Shown here: positions 32,471 through 44,092 of the stretch, piece after piece | Numbering within the stretch: position 1 is the stretch's first letter | Layout: each line of letters starts with the position of its first letter | NCBI GenBank assembly: GCA_025200525.1 | Contig: CM045758.1 | Location: 162,251,040-162,315,039 of the forward strand | Direction: 5' to 3' | Source: Camellia lanceoleosa | Taxonomy: Eukaryota; Streptophyta; Magnoliopsida; Ericales; Theaceae | Length of the DNA stretch: 64,000 nt | The notes under the pieces: model-generated | The model's input: only the letters and a program-made list of their open reading frames with translations | Databases searched by the model: none | What the model was told of the DNA's origin: nothing | Position numbers and translations under genes: made by a program

Positions 32471-33111
32471 GAGGAATTAGAGCCTTATTCACATTACTAT
32501 AATTTAATCTAGTGTACTTAATATCATAATATGATAAGACTCAATTTCATTTGAGTGAATTTGATTTAATTGATTAAATCTATATTTTATCAATGCTTAA
32601 GGTTAATTAGAGATTAAATAAGCCTTAACTATACTCATCAAATTGAAAAGGAAATAAATTATTATTATATTGGAATTACTCATTCATCGATAGGAAAAAA
32701 GGAATGTAGTGGTTATTGTTGAATCCAAACAATACGTAGAGAGAGAGAGAGAGAGAGAGAATATAAGAGTTCATCAAGAACACCAAGAAGAAGAAGAAAA
32801 TTGGAGGAGAAGTGGAAATTCATTGTAGATAACTCAATTCTTTAACATCTAGGTAAGAGTTCTTCCCTTGTATCTCACGTATTTGTAGAATCATATGTAT
32901 ATTATGGAATTCAAGATCATTTAAGAAGAATATAAATTTGAATGTAAGATTTGTAGAATTAAGTGGAAAATTAATACATGCATGGCATAATTTTTGAACA
33001 CTCATGATCATACATTCAATTGCTTGTATATTTTCAACTGGAAGAGAAACTCCATGGGAGTTAAGAGTTGGGCTCAAGATTTGCAAGTTTCTTGATTATA
33101 TATTTTAATAT
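32471..33111 (+). repeat. Direct repeat B', copy 2
   Basis: See 29445-30100. After this copy the LTR sequence continues uninterrupted (TCGAAGTGAAATTGGAG) to its end at 34824, so this side is the continuous one. Confidence 0.85.
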
Positions 33112-34824
33112 TCGAAGTGAAATTGGAGTTGAGAATATATGATCATAAAATTGAAAGATCGGATGACTTGAATCTTAAAACTTAACATGCATGGCATGAT
33201 TTTCATGGAAGTTGTTGTCACACCTTTAAATTCTTGTATGGTTCTTCAAATGAGAAGGAAACTCCATGAATTTTTGAGGAGTAAAGCTCATACTTACATA
33301 TTTTATACAATTACATAATCAATTGGAAGTTTACTTTCTTCATCACAATTTTGGGGCTTAATTTGTGGTCATGGATTTTACTTAAAGATAAACATGTTAA
33401 CCCTCCATGAAGATATGAGTTTTTGGTCTAGAAATTCATGGCATTAAAGTTAGAATACACAGTGATTGAGGTTTCTAAATAGAGTAGTTTTCGGATTGAT
33501 TGTGTAGCATCGCCACACGTGCGGCTTGGAGCCCTGCACTTGCGGAAAATAGGGTTGTGTGGGTGAGTATGCTGCTTAAATTGCACCTGCGGGAGCAGGT
33601 GCGGTGGTGGTCATCGCATGTGCGGCTGGGACCCCTGTACGTGCGGCCCTTTTGGGCAGGTTTGGTTTTGTTTCTGCTCATCTTTTTCACCTTTTGGGCC
33701 TCCATTTGCATAGTTTTAAAGTGTTTTCATGTGCATTTACATCTCATGAGTGCAGTAGAATGAACGAATGAAAATTTAGAGCTAAACGAGTAAAGATGAT
33801 TGGTTATTGAATAAGTAACAACCGAATTAGATAGAATTGGCTAATGATATGAATGTAATTAAGTTGTTGTGCTTGAATTTGTTTGTTTAGGTCGAATATT
33901 TGCATCCTTAGTGCATTTTAGCATGTGTTTGAGAGCCCATTATGAGTAACAATGTTGTAAAGCTATGTTTAATTATAATTATTTTTGAATGATTAATTGT
34001 ATTGCTTTACGAAATGATATTGTTTCTTGAATGAATGTTTGTCCTATTTTATGAACTATACTCATGGCATCCATAATAGTATTATTACTCTTGCTCTTAT
34101 TACAGAGATCTCTGTCAGTTCTAATCTTTGGAACTACTGTTACTGTATTAATGGCCATCGATTGATTGTTTGGTCTTTTAAGACCTACTGTACTATTCTG
34201 CTATGGGATGTACCATATATGACTGCTATGATTTCCAAACGACTGATATGACATGAAATATGAGGCATTGATTAAATAACTGATTTATAGATGCAATTAA
34301 TTGTTTTAATTACTAAAAGGACATTAATTCTTAACCCTTTATACATTTGTTATTCACTGGGCTCTACCTCATAGTCTATTATATATATATAGGTGGCCAG
34401 GCATCGGTGCAAAGTTAGCGGTGTCAACCTGATGCCGTTTTGTCAAGCCAACCTATGGTGCCTCACTATGAGGTTCTAAACTGTTAACGTCAAGGTTTTT
34501 TGGGTGATCTAAATCCACCCTTTTTGAATGTTATTTGGAGTCAATGAATGTTTTATGACTTTTGTTATTATTGTTTTTGATCATGAGATTTAAATCTCTA
34601 ACTTGCGTTTTGGCTTGTATATATGTGTTTATAACTAAGTATATTAAAGTTTATTTCCATTCAGGTTCTCACAGCTCATTAGATGATGTACTTACATTTT
34701 GATTGGCTTTTACTAGCCCCTTCATACTGTATTATTGTCATTGTTGTGAAGCAGGCCTTTGGTAATCACAGGTTACTGGCCTATTACGATGCTAAACTCA
34801 TAGGGACGAGTTTGGGTCGTGACA
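33112..34824 (+). repeat. Distal part of the Tekay/Del-like LTR
   Basis: Non-coding. It contains a GC-richer GTGCGG-repeated stretch (33510-33650), common in LTRs of this group, and the terminal GACGAGTTTGGGTCGTGACA. Short frames at 33475-33763 are by-products. A TA-rich run lies at 34380-34391. Confidence 0.6.
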
Positions 34825-35399
34825 ATTGGCTTCTTAAAGTTATTAGGCTTACTAGGCTTTAACACATGAGCCGTGGGCTAGGTCCCCTTGGATGCCAATC
34901 AGTATTAGTAGTCCCTCATTCCCAAGTGCAGCTTTAGTCCAATGAAGGGAATAGGAAATGTGGAGGTAGTCTCCCAAGCTCGGTAAGAGGCAGGGTTGGA
35001 ACGGAAAGGGAGCGAAAGCCCCAGGAGGGTGGTGGAATGGAGATAAAAGATTGACCGACCAGCGAGAGAGGCCGACTGCCAGGACGACAACCGTGAAGGT
35101 GACCAAGCGGGATGACCAACGATGAGAAGGATCGGCCATGGTGGCCAAATGAGATGATCAAGCGTGGGAAAGGGTGAGCACGAAGGTGGCCGAAGCGATG
35201 ACCAACTACGAAGGTGGTCGAGTGGGATGACTAAACGCGAAGGTGGCCGAGCGGGATGACCAACTATGAGGAGGGCTGACTGCAGAGGTGGCCATAAAGG
35301 CTTTGGCAGCGCACGGGGCTTGAGGGGCAAGTAAGCATGTAATGATTTGAAGTGAAAAAGACAGGGTAGAGGAAAAAGAATGAGTAGAAGGAGGGAGGT

Positions 35400-38170
35400 A
35401 TCATGGTCGTACATGTGGAGAAATATAGGCCACTAGTGAGAGATATGAATCGTTTGTTGGAGCTGAAAAGGTTGGCCGGGGAGGAGGCGGAAAAGGCGGG
35501 GATTTGTACTACATGAATTTTCAAACTGGTGAATTTTAACCGCGATCCTTGGAAGATAAGCAAACCTTGGGCTTTTCGAGTTGTGCGATTTTCATACCTT
35601 ATTGAGAGGAACCAACACATCCCAGACTTTACCGCGTTCGTCTAGGGTGATTCTCTGCTTTACCATATTGCGAACTTCCTCGCCCTTGCTACGGAAACAA
35701 TATTCAGGAACGTAAAAGGAATGACACAAAATAAAGCGCCAGTGATGGCGTCGGATGCATTGGAGGATGATGATGGGGTGGCACTAAGCGGAGCGATGCA
35801 GGGGTGGAGAGAGAGCGGGCGACCAGCGTGATCCCTTCCGCCGACAATGATTTGTGGTCGACCAATTAGTCAAGTGGCGCTGACCAGCGCACACCAAAGT
35901 TGACAAGTCCATGTTAGCGGCGGAGGATCTAGAGGAGTTGCGTGCGAATGCAATTCAATGGATATCTGATTGAGGTGCCCTTGGCGAAGGAAAGCATTTG
36001 GCGTGTGGCCAATGGAGTTCTTATTTGTCTGACGGCGCTACACGGGGGCTCGAGGTTGTCACTACCCCCACTAGTGGTTGATGTATTGAACTGCCTAGAA
36101 GTGGTGCCAGGGCAACTAATGTCGAATGCATGGAAGATCCTATTTGCTTGTGCGATCGCGTGGCCGAGGACAACTGAGGGAGAAACGATAATGGTGGATG
36201 AGTTTTTTTTCATGCTACAAGGCCTTGGGGCAACATGAGACTTTGATGACTCTGCAAGCGATAGCGAGAGGGGGTTGGTGGTGGGATTTCCCTCATTAGT
36301 AAATGAATGGAGGCCAAAGTGGTTTTTTGTGTCGACAAATTGTGAGAGGAGAGTGCGCACGATTTGGAAAGTTCCCACCAAGTTGTTGGAACCCAAGTTG
36401 GATGTAAATGGCGAGAGGAGGGTCAAACAAGTGAAAGAGTGGAGGGAAAATAAGGGACTAAAATGGGCGACCTTGTCCGACTCGTATAGTTGCCACTGAA
36501 TTTGGGGCTGAGCCGACGGAAGGAGATCTAGCTCTAGAGAAGGTGGAGGCAAGAAGGAGGTCGCAAGAGGCGGAAGACAAGCGCATTTTTGCGGAGACCA
36601 AAAAATATAAGGAGAAACAATTAGGCCCAGCGCCGAAGCTAGTCGTGAAGAGATCGGTCTGACCACAACCAAAACCTTTGGGAGAGAAGGACTTAACGGA
36701 CTTTGTGCCCTTGAAAGCACTAGCGGATCCATTGAAGGAGAGAAGTAAGAAAGAGGTGGAGGAGGTGTTAAAGAAGAAGAAGAAGAAGAAAAGGAAAGCG
36801 ACTGGAGAGGGTGGGGAAGAAGGGCCCATGGGGAAGAAGATGAAGGAATGGGTAGTGGAGATGCCCCCAAAGGTTGTAGGAGAGGGGGTGCCAAGTGTAG
36901 ATGAGGAAGGGAGAGTAAGAGGGAACCGATCGGCAAGCCCGTCTGCTATGGACTTACCCCTAACAGACTTTCCTATTAACCGAAAGTTTGAGAAGGAGCA
37001 GGCGAGCGAACTAGAGAGGGGCGCCATTGTGGGGTCGTTGGGGATTGCCACTTATCATGTAAATACGGTGGTTGGCCACTTAGTGGTGGATGGTGGCGAC
37101 CCCTCTAAGGTACAACAGGAGGCTAGGGCTAGTGCAGACCATCTGTTAGAGAGCATTGAGGGCCTTGACCATGCGGGATGTTACACAATTTGAGAGGTTG
37201 ACCTTATGAGAGGCTCTGCTTGGCGTAGATGGAGGTGGCGACTCTAGCGTACGCTCTATTGGGCAAAGGCGGTGGGGCGAAGCGGAGCCACTTAAAGCCC
37301 AGTTGGAAGAGATGCGACGTAATTGCGAGTGTAAAGGTGGAGATATTTGGTTGGAGGAAGGCGTGAAGCTCTGTGATAAAGGTTTGATCTACACTAAGAA
37401 GGCGAAAAAAGATGGAGGTATTGGTGGTGGTGCAGAGCTATTTGGCTGATCGCACCAGGATAAGCTAGACAGAGGTTGCTGCCGAACTGGCAGTCGTCAA
37501 GGCTGAGCTTGAAGTGGTGTGTCACAAGGCGGTGTTGCTAGAGTTCGAGCAAGCAAGCGAGCGAAAAGAAGGGCGAAGGAGGCCCAATGAGCTGCACTTA
37601 GCGAGAGATAGGAGGAGGCCCTCATGAATTATGAAGTCTTGCACGAACAGGCCTCAAAAGATAAGAAGAAAACAGAGGCACAAATCGCTGAGTTGGAGAG
37701 GGGCGTAGAGGAAAAAGGACGAGGATAGTAGAGTTAGCGGAGGATGGGCGTCTGAAAAGGTTGTTTATCTAGACCTGTGCACTGCTGTAGTGGAACAGTT
37801 CAAGTTATCTTCTGAGTTTCAAATGGCCATTGATGCCGCCGTGGCGAGGGACTTGGCCAGAGAAGGAGAAAGTGGTGTTGGGTCGTCCAACGTGGTTGTT
37901 CTTGAAATTTGGTGGAGGGCAAACAAAAAGCGGAGGTAATCGAGCTTTCGGTGATCATTGCTATAAGCATGAGATGAACATGTACGGGGATAGTGGTTGG
38001 ACGAGTTTCAAGTACAGGGTGCAAGAGCTTTTCCTAGAGGTCGACTTTAACCTTGTGAAGTCGGGAGAGGGGATATTGCCCAAACCCTATTGTATGAGGG
38101 TGTAGAGGAGAAAGACTTAGCGTTCAGTGAAGAAGATGAAGGAGGGCAGAATGAAGACTGGGTTTAAGGT
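35400..38170 (+). pseudogene. Decayed gag-like gene ('putative gypsy type transposon' family)
   Basis: The best-preserved segment is 35942-36235. Its product contains RLSLPPLVVDVLNCLEVVPG followed by QLMSNAWKI, the hallmark layout of the plant family annotated as putative gypsy type transposon (Pfam Transposase_28). Next, 36275-36499 gives GFPSLVNEWRPKWFFVS, also typical. 36678-37193 is Lys/Glu-rich with a KKKKKKKRK basic run and ends without a domain I know. Farther down, 37390-37720 reads as a broken coiled coil (AELAVVKAELEV, EAQIAELERG), and 37800-38165 ends acidic. Many stops and frameshifts divide it. The minus-strand frames of up to 335 codons here are shadows. The role is presumed structural, as for gag; no RT partner is present in this element. 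Confidence 0.65.
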
Positions 38171-38496
38171 GTTATGTTTTGTTTTACTTTACGTTGTGTG
38201 TGTAAAGATTTAAGTTGTATTTATCAAAAAGTTATATAGTTTGTAAGAAGTTTAATGTATAAAAATTGGCCTTGTAATCCTGGTGGTGCATTAGCGAATT
38301 GTTTTTGTGTGTAAAAACTTACTTGGTTTAGAATAAGTCTATGCATGCAATAGTAATGAACTAGGTGATAATATAAGGAAAGATTGTGAACACTGTGAAT
38401 TTGTATTTTAGTAAAGAAAGGTGACAGGGGTTTTGACTTGAAATTGGATTAGTAAAGCATGCAACTAGCTGAAAAATGGACTTGTGCAAATGCTCA

Positions 38497-38860
38497 ATCT
38501 GGCTAATACTTGACAGAACTCACTCTGGCTGAGGTTTTCTCACTCAGTCGTTAGTCAGGCTGAGACATACATGCTCGGTCTAGTTGAGGCTTGATAGAAC
38601 TCAGTCTAGCTGAGGCTTGCATACTCAGTCTGGTTGAGGTTTGCATGCTTAGTTTGGCTGAGGCTTGATAGAACTCAATCTGGCTGAGGTCTGCATGCTC
38701 AGTTTGGCTAAGGCTTGATAGAACTTAGTCTGGTTGAGGTTTGGCTGAGGTCTTCACACTCAGTCTGGCTGAGGTCTATATGCTTAGTCTGGCTAAGGTC
38801 TGCATGCTCAATCTGGTTGAGGTCTGTATGCTCAGTCTGGTTGAACTCTACTGACCTTGA
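38497..38860. repeat. TCTGGCTGAGG tandem repeat
   Basis: About eleven imperfect units of roughly 30 bp built from CAGTCTGGCTGAGG plus TTTGCATGCT or CTTGATAGAACT. Just upstream of the right LTR copy. The 65-codon frame at 38715-38912 arises from the repeat. Confidence 0.8.
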
Positions 38861-38930
38861 TGTCTACAAAGGGTGCCTGCAAAAAGGTCCAGAGGGGGAG
38901 ATCATCCCTTGATGGACGCTTTGACGATCA

Positions 38931-39345
38931 AGTTAGGTTATGGTATATGACTTTAAAGAGAGAGAGAAGGGAAGGGAAGGGAATGAGAACTTGACCTCTA
39001 ATGTATCTCCAAGGCTTCCTTATATCCCTACTTATCATTTCCTTGTCTATTCTAAGCTGTCTTGTTGCCCGAAAGTCTATGGCCTAGTTAACATCGTTCA
39101 TGGTGATTCTGCATATTCCGGCGTAAGGGGTCTAGCTGCATTTAATGCTACAGTGGTCTCATTAAATGGTTGATGTGTGGGTGCAATAACTTTGCAGGAT
39201 CTTTGTATACTCACATGGTTAATTCCCTACTTGACAAGTGTTTGAATGCTATTGGTCACAGGCCAACATTAAGCTTCTCAAAGTTACTAGGCTTCTTGGG
39301 CTTTAACACAGGCGTGAGGTGGGCCCCTTGGGTGCCCATCGGTGT
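38931..39345 (+). repeat. Right LTR copy of the non-autonomous element
   Basis: The uninterrupted partner of 28887-29225 plus 34830-34905. It shows the empty site of the Tekay-like insertion at about 39258-39285. The true LTR probably begins further left. Confidence 0.65.
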
Positions 39346-39461
39346 CATTCTCTATGTTCCATTTTTGGAAAATTCTATGGTGTACACCCTTTTGACATCT
39401 TTGGTTATGATCTTTGTGTATTTGATAATGACATATTATGTTATTAGTTATAATCTTTATT
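39346..39461. repeat. AT-rich TIR-like sequence left of the Tat element
   Basis: Contains GGTGTACACCCTTTT and TTAGTTATAATC phrases. A related AT-rich stretch with TTAGTTATGACATTATTTTA lies on the other side of the Tat element (55087-55280), as if that element had inserted into one repeat. Confidence 0.35.
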
Positions 39462-40295
39462 TGCACCTATTTTTGCTAAGCCTCGATAGGTAATCCGGTT
39501 AGTGGAGGATCGTGGCCAAGTGCAGGTGGATGTTTAGCATCAGAAGACTAGGGCCAGCAGTTGGAAGTTGATTTTTGTATATGCGTTGACTGGAAATGAC
39601 AGAGCAGTTACTAACAGTGATCACAGGTTTAATGGGCAGCCCTTCAAGAGGAAGTATGGACAAGGTAGGGATTTTTCTCTGTCGAGGGAAGGTTGGAAGG
39701 AATTAAGGCCACATGTTAACTTAAAGGAAGTGAAGTTCGACAGGAAGAAATAAAGGATTAAAAGGGTTTGACAGCTTAGAAGTCTAGAAGCAGTTGCAGT
39801 AGTTACATATCAGCAGTTGCAAATTGAGAGGATTATAGGGGCATGGCAAGGAAGAAGCATAAAGGCGAGAAGTTTGCAGAGAGAAAGGCACATCACAACA
39901 ACATAACTACTTAGCTTTTAGACTTAGGAGTAGTCAGTTATGGCGAGGAGTAACTTAGGAGTAGTTTCTTCTACTGTAATTTGTACTTATTGAATGAGCA
40001 CGAGTGATTTCAGTTTGAAGTTGCTTTTGTTTGTTTAATCTACCTTGTTACCATCCGCTGATACAATAATTTGAAGTTGTTTTCTTTTTGTTCAATCTAC
40101 CTTGTTACTTTTAGTTGATAAAGCAAGTGTGCTCTTTCTTCTTGTTTGCTTTGCTGCCATTGATCTAAGAAGTCCTCATTCTTTTGAGGCATTAGAACTA
40201 AAACCATAGTTGCTTGATTATTCTTGTTTAAGTTGTTCAGTTTAAATTATTATTTGGTTGCTGTTGATTTGGACCTAGCATAATTTTTTCTAACA
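39462..40295 (+). repeat. 5' LTR of the Tat element
   Basis: 834 bp, TGCACCTATTTTTGCTAAGC at the start and TTTTTTCTAACA at the end. Differs from the 3' LTR by substitutions and two extra short segments (about 39800-39840 and 39930-39960). The level of divergence suggests an old insertion. Confidence 0.85.
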
Positions 40296-40316
40296 ATTTT
40301 TGGTACGCACAGTGGG
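40296..40316 (+). other. Primer-binding site region of the Tat element
   Basis: ATTTTTGGTACGCACAGTGG follows the 5' LTR directly. It resembles the TTTGGCGCCCACCGTGGG-type region common after the LTR in related plant gypsy elements. Confidence 0.55.
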
Positions 40317-40342
40317 AGCTTCTTGCATAATTTGGAGAAAAA

Positions 40343-43300
40343 ATGGTGAAGGCAAAAAAACACGTTGATAAGCATGTTGAGAAAAGGCTTGCTGAGTTTA
40401 AGGAAGAAAAAGTGGACCAAGATTTGGTCTTGGCTAATGATGGTGGTGCTCAACATGTAGGCGGTGTAATGGCCGAGAAGGCCAAGTGAGTCGCCAAGCG
40501 GTGAGTATAGAAGGCTAGGCAAGTGGCTATTCCAAAATTCCATCGAGGTCTTGGTGGCTCGGATAAGAGATGCCGCAAACCAGGTCATTAGTGTGTTAAA
40601 AGCTCCATCAATGGAGTATGTAAGCGAGTGAAGTAAAAGCACGAAGGTGTCTTCAAGAACATACATGTTGCCACCAACTAGTATGCTACACGGTCTGTTG
40701 CCATTGGTGAGCCAATGTCCTTTCTTGGGACCCAACTTCTGAGGAAAGAATGCATGAGGTATTTCAAACCCCAAATGTTAAAATTCAAGGAAATTGGCAC
40801 AGGGGTAACATGGGTCAAATGTTTTTCTAACCTATTATATGGTCAAAAGGGTGTGGAGAGCAGATTTGTTTAACACAAAATTTAATGGTTATCCTAACAT
40901 GAGGCCAAGAAATAATATGGTTTTTGAAAATTATAATCAAGGGTTTGAAAATCAAAATGTTGGGAATAAAGAGATTCCTAATATGGGTTATGGATACCAA
41001 AAGGGAAATAATTTTGAGAATATGTAACGCCCCAAAATAAATATGATAACCCATCTTATAAGCGAAAATAAAATTGAAACAAAGTACTTTCATTCATTAG
41101 AGTTAATATACAAAAGGTGACACATGCGATATACATTCATAAATAGCTCATCTTGAATCTACAACATGTGTTACAAATAGTAAAAAGGAATGAAAGCTAA
41201 ACAGACATTCATATGCCCTAAAGGCTTACATCTTTCCAAGCCCTTGCTTGGTTACAACAAAAATGAGTCTAGCTCAATACAATCAAGCCCTTGGCTATAC
41301 AAAATAAATACAAAAAAAGAAGCTCTTGCTCCATATCCCTTCAAGCTACTGTCTTAGCGGAGGCATATCTCTGACACCTGAAAATGGTTTTTCCCAAATA
41401 GGGTGAGCCAAAGCCCGAGAAACAATCTAATACAATATATAAACCTTAACAAAGATATAAGTATGAGAAGCAGATTTAACGCCCATGATAAAATCATTTA
41501 TAACTCTTTTGCAAAATCATATCATGCCAAGCTTTATATCTCAATTCATGTTATTTCAAGTCGTGAGTCATTCACCATTTTATCTTATTTATGAGTCATT
41601 CACCAATTCGTTCAAACAACCAAATTGAGGGTACAACTCAATGGGTTTCTAACCAACACAACCATTATAAAGGCACTTCTATTTTCCATTTTACGAATAT
41701 TTTGTCCGTGGGAATCGGCACCCATGTATACCCGCAGTTTTCGGGACTTTCATCCTGGACACATAGGCCAACTTAATTCAATGGAGTCTATCCCCTTTTT
41801 TCTTCCAAACATGAAGTACATTCACTTTCTTCTCCCGTACATCATACATTTACAATGTATTAAAACATAATCATATTCAATGACAACGGATAAGAAATTA
41901 GTTTCAATTAACCTAATTCTCATACGATTTCTACAACAATCATAGCTATCCTTCACCGATTGCCCAAAACAGATATTTCTAAATAGATATGCAATCTCCA
42001 AAATAGATAAGTTATCCACATTTCCATAGGTGAGAGGTAATACATATCCAACTCCACTATTTATACAAACATCTATCCAATTTCACATTCTCAATACTAA
42101 TTTCATTTATTTATACAAAATAATTATTTGAGACATTTTAGGGCAAACTCTCTTTTCTTCCAAAATCCATCTAGGGTATCAAAATTTACAAATTTATCAT
42201 GACACAACCTCACATCTACTCTCATAACCGTTTTTAATATATACATTTGGAAAGCCTTTTTTTGATTTTAAATCAAAATCCTAGGTTTGTTCAAAATCAC
42301 CCCAAGTTCTAATATTTATTATACATCAACAAATAACTAAGTTAAAACTCACAGAAGAGTGTAGAAAGTCCCTACCTCAAAGCTAGAGATCAAGAAGAGA
42401 GGGGAGAAACCTTAAATGAACCGAAACCCACTTTTGTTCGGATGAAAAGAGAGTCCATGGCGTGCTCTACCTTTTTAACAAAGGCACATGGGTGGAGAAA
42501 CCATTAGATCTAGATGACAATGTAGAGAGAAGATAGGTTTTGGAGAGAGAGGATCTCAACTTTAGGGTTTTGAGAGAAAATATATGAAAAAGTAATGTAA
42601 AAAGTCACTTTTACGAACTGATATACGCACAGTCCACTCGAGCACAAGAAGTGACGCTCAAGCGTCAGACACAATAAGTTGTTCCGGTCGAGCGCATAAT
42701 GCACACTCCTAGTAGTTATGCAGACAACAGACCAATGCTCAAGCGCAAGAAAGACCGCTCGAGCTGAGCCTGCTCAAGCGTAAAAAGAACCACTCGAGCG
42801 TAGAATACACTCTCCCAATAGTTTTGCAGACCTGCTAAAGTACTAAGAGTTCACAAAGCCCGTTCAAGCGCAAGAAGTGCCGCTCGAGCGGAGAAGTAAA
42901 ATTTTGGACAACAAAAGTTTGAAAACCAAGCAACCAACTTGTTCCAAACACAACCACTACAATCCAATAACCAAATTTACGGATGTACAAGGGAAGCAAG
43001 ACATGAACAACAATACATAACTATGAAACCTGAGTCCGGAATACAAAATGAGTCGGGTCTAAACCAGAATCCCTATAACATGGGTGCATATCTTGAAATG
43101 CACAGGCCTAACATGCACCATGAACCATTTGGTGATGGCCCAAGGCCAAGAGGTCCTGCACCCCCTTTTCATATCGATAAGCATAAACCTTTTTAACATA
43201 ACTATGGGTATGGAGGGGCAAAATGTTTTTAATGATGGAGGAAATTTTCAAAGGGATCAGATTAACCAAATTTTTCAAGACCTTTATGGTCTATGGATAA

Positions 43301-44092
43301 GAAGGCCTAAAAGGCCTAGATTTAGGAAACTATACCCACAATGGGTAGATAAGGAACCTTTTCCCAAGAACTATAGAGTACCTGAGTTTTCCTTATTTCA
43401 TGGCGAGGAAAACCAGTCAACAATTGAACACATAGGGAAGTTTACTTTACAGGGTGGAGAAGCAGGAAATAATGACATACTTAAAATGAGGTTATTTCCT
43501 CATTCTTTGTCTAGGACTCCTTTTACCTGGTTCATTAATTTACCTACGGATTCAGTTCACACTTGGGTGGAGATAGAGAACCAATTTCATGTCCAATTTT
43601 ATAGGGTGAGCTTTGAAGTAACCGTAGTTGATCTATCTAAAATGAGGCAGAAATTCTCTTAGACTGTAGAACAATTTATTGACAGATTTAAAAAGGCAAA
43701 AAACAGGTGTCGAATGTATATGCCTGAGGTTGAAATCGTGAGAATGGCTCAAAATGGGCTAGAATTTGAGTTAAGAAAGAAGTTTGAAGGGATAGAGTTT
43801 AGAGACATGTTTGAGTTGTCATCTAGGGCAACAAGATATAAATAAATACTTAGAGAGGAGATACATAGGAATGCAAACTCTTATGGGGCTTATTTCCAAG
43901 AGATTGATGTAGAAACATAAATTGATATGAATGTGGCTCAAGTGGTTGGAAAAATACCAGTGGTTTGTGAGACTTTGAGGAAAGTAGACAAACCAATAAC
44001 ATGCCAGCAACTCAGCCAGTCAAAAGAAATGCAAACCCCACATTTAAATAGTATTCCTTTGATTTGTCTAAAGCTGATGCCATTTTAACGAA
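40343..44092 (+). pseudogene. gag of the Tat element, interrupted
   Basis: The start MVKAKKHVDKHVEKRLAEFK begins at 40343; stops follow. An Asn/Gln-rich segment (about 40839-41021, NPNMGYGYQKGNN-like) resumes after the inserted LTR at about 42906 (FENQATNLFQTQPLQSNNQ). The capsid-type domain (Retrotrans_gag) lies at 43320-43850: it contains VPEFSLFHGEENQSTIEHIG, then MRLFPHSLSRTPFTWFINLP and VEQFIDRFKKAKNRC, the canonical blocks of plant gypsy gag. In-frame stops occur after RQKFS (43660) and at 43842. The protein would form the virus-like particle in the cytoplasm; this copy cannot. Confidence 0.85.
41023..42905 (+). mobile_element. Foreign gypsy LTR inserted in gag
   Basis: TGTAACGCCCCAAAATAAAT is a canonical gypsy LTR start. 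About 1.9 kb of non-coding sequence follows and ends near GGAGAAGTAAAATTTTGGAC, after which gag resumes. The 42600-42890 part has repeated CTCGAGCG / CTCAAGCGCAAGAA phrases. The AATAGGGTGAGCCAAAGCCC region (41396-41420) is typical of such LTRs. The right end and target duplication are not exact. No interior is present, so it is probably a solo LTR. Confidence 0.7.

Larger units (their letters stand above)
29226..34824 (+). mobile_element. Tekay/Del-like gypsy LTR sequence, TSD ATTGG, rearranged inside
   Basis: Starts TGTGACAACCATCTCC and ends GTTTGGGTCGTGACA, the typical LTR termini of Tekay/Del chromoviruses. ATTGG flanks both ends (29221-29225, 34825-34829). It interrupts the left LTR of the element around it; the uninterrupted version is at about 39258-39285. 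No gag or pol is present. Inside are a 0.65-kb direct repeat (29445-30100 and 32471-33111) and, between the copies, block A' and a fragment of another element. It is either a solo LTR with an internal tandem duplication, or two truncated LTRs whose interior has been replaced. Confidence 0.8.
28887..39345 (+). mobile_element. Non-autonomous LTR element with gag-like gene, interrupted
   Basis: Two LTR-type copies share about 400 bp: 28887-29225 continued at 34830-34905, and 38931-39345. Shared phrases include CTCCAAGGCTTCCTTAT, CATATTCCGG and ACTAGGCTT. The left copy is split by a Tekay/Del-like insertion. The interior (34906-38170) carries one decayed gag-like gene and no RT or integrase. Exact LTR ends, primer-binding site and target duplication were not found. 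Confidence 0.65.

Noticed and set aside
33500..33763. 87-codon plus frame and opposite 78-codon frame
   Set aside because: They fall in the GC-richer GTGCGG stretch of the Tekay-like LTR, a typical non-coding feature of such LTRs.
34852..37051. Long minus-strand frames (up to 335 codons) rich in Pro, Ser and Leu
   Set aside because: They are shadows of the plus-strand gag-like gene, whose GC- and purine-rich codons leave the opposite strand open. The plus strand has the recognisable domain.
40250..41093. Minus-strand frames of 174 and 88 codons
   Set aside because: Antisense to gag of the Tat element and to its LTR end, without a domain.
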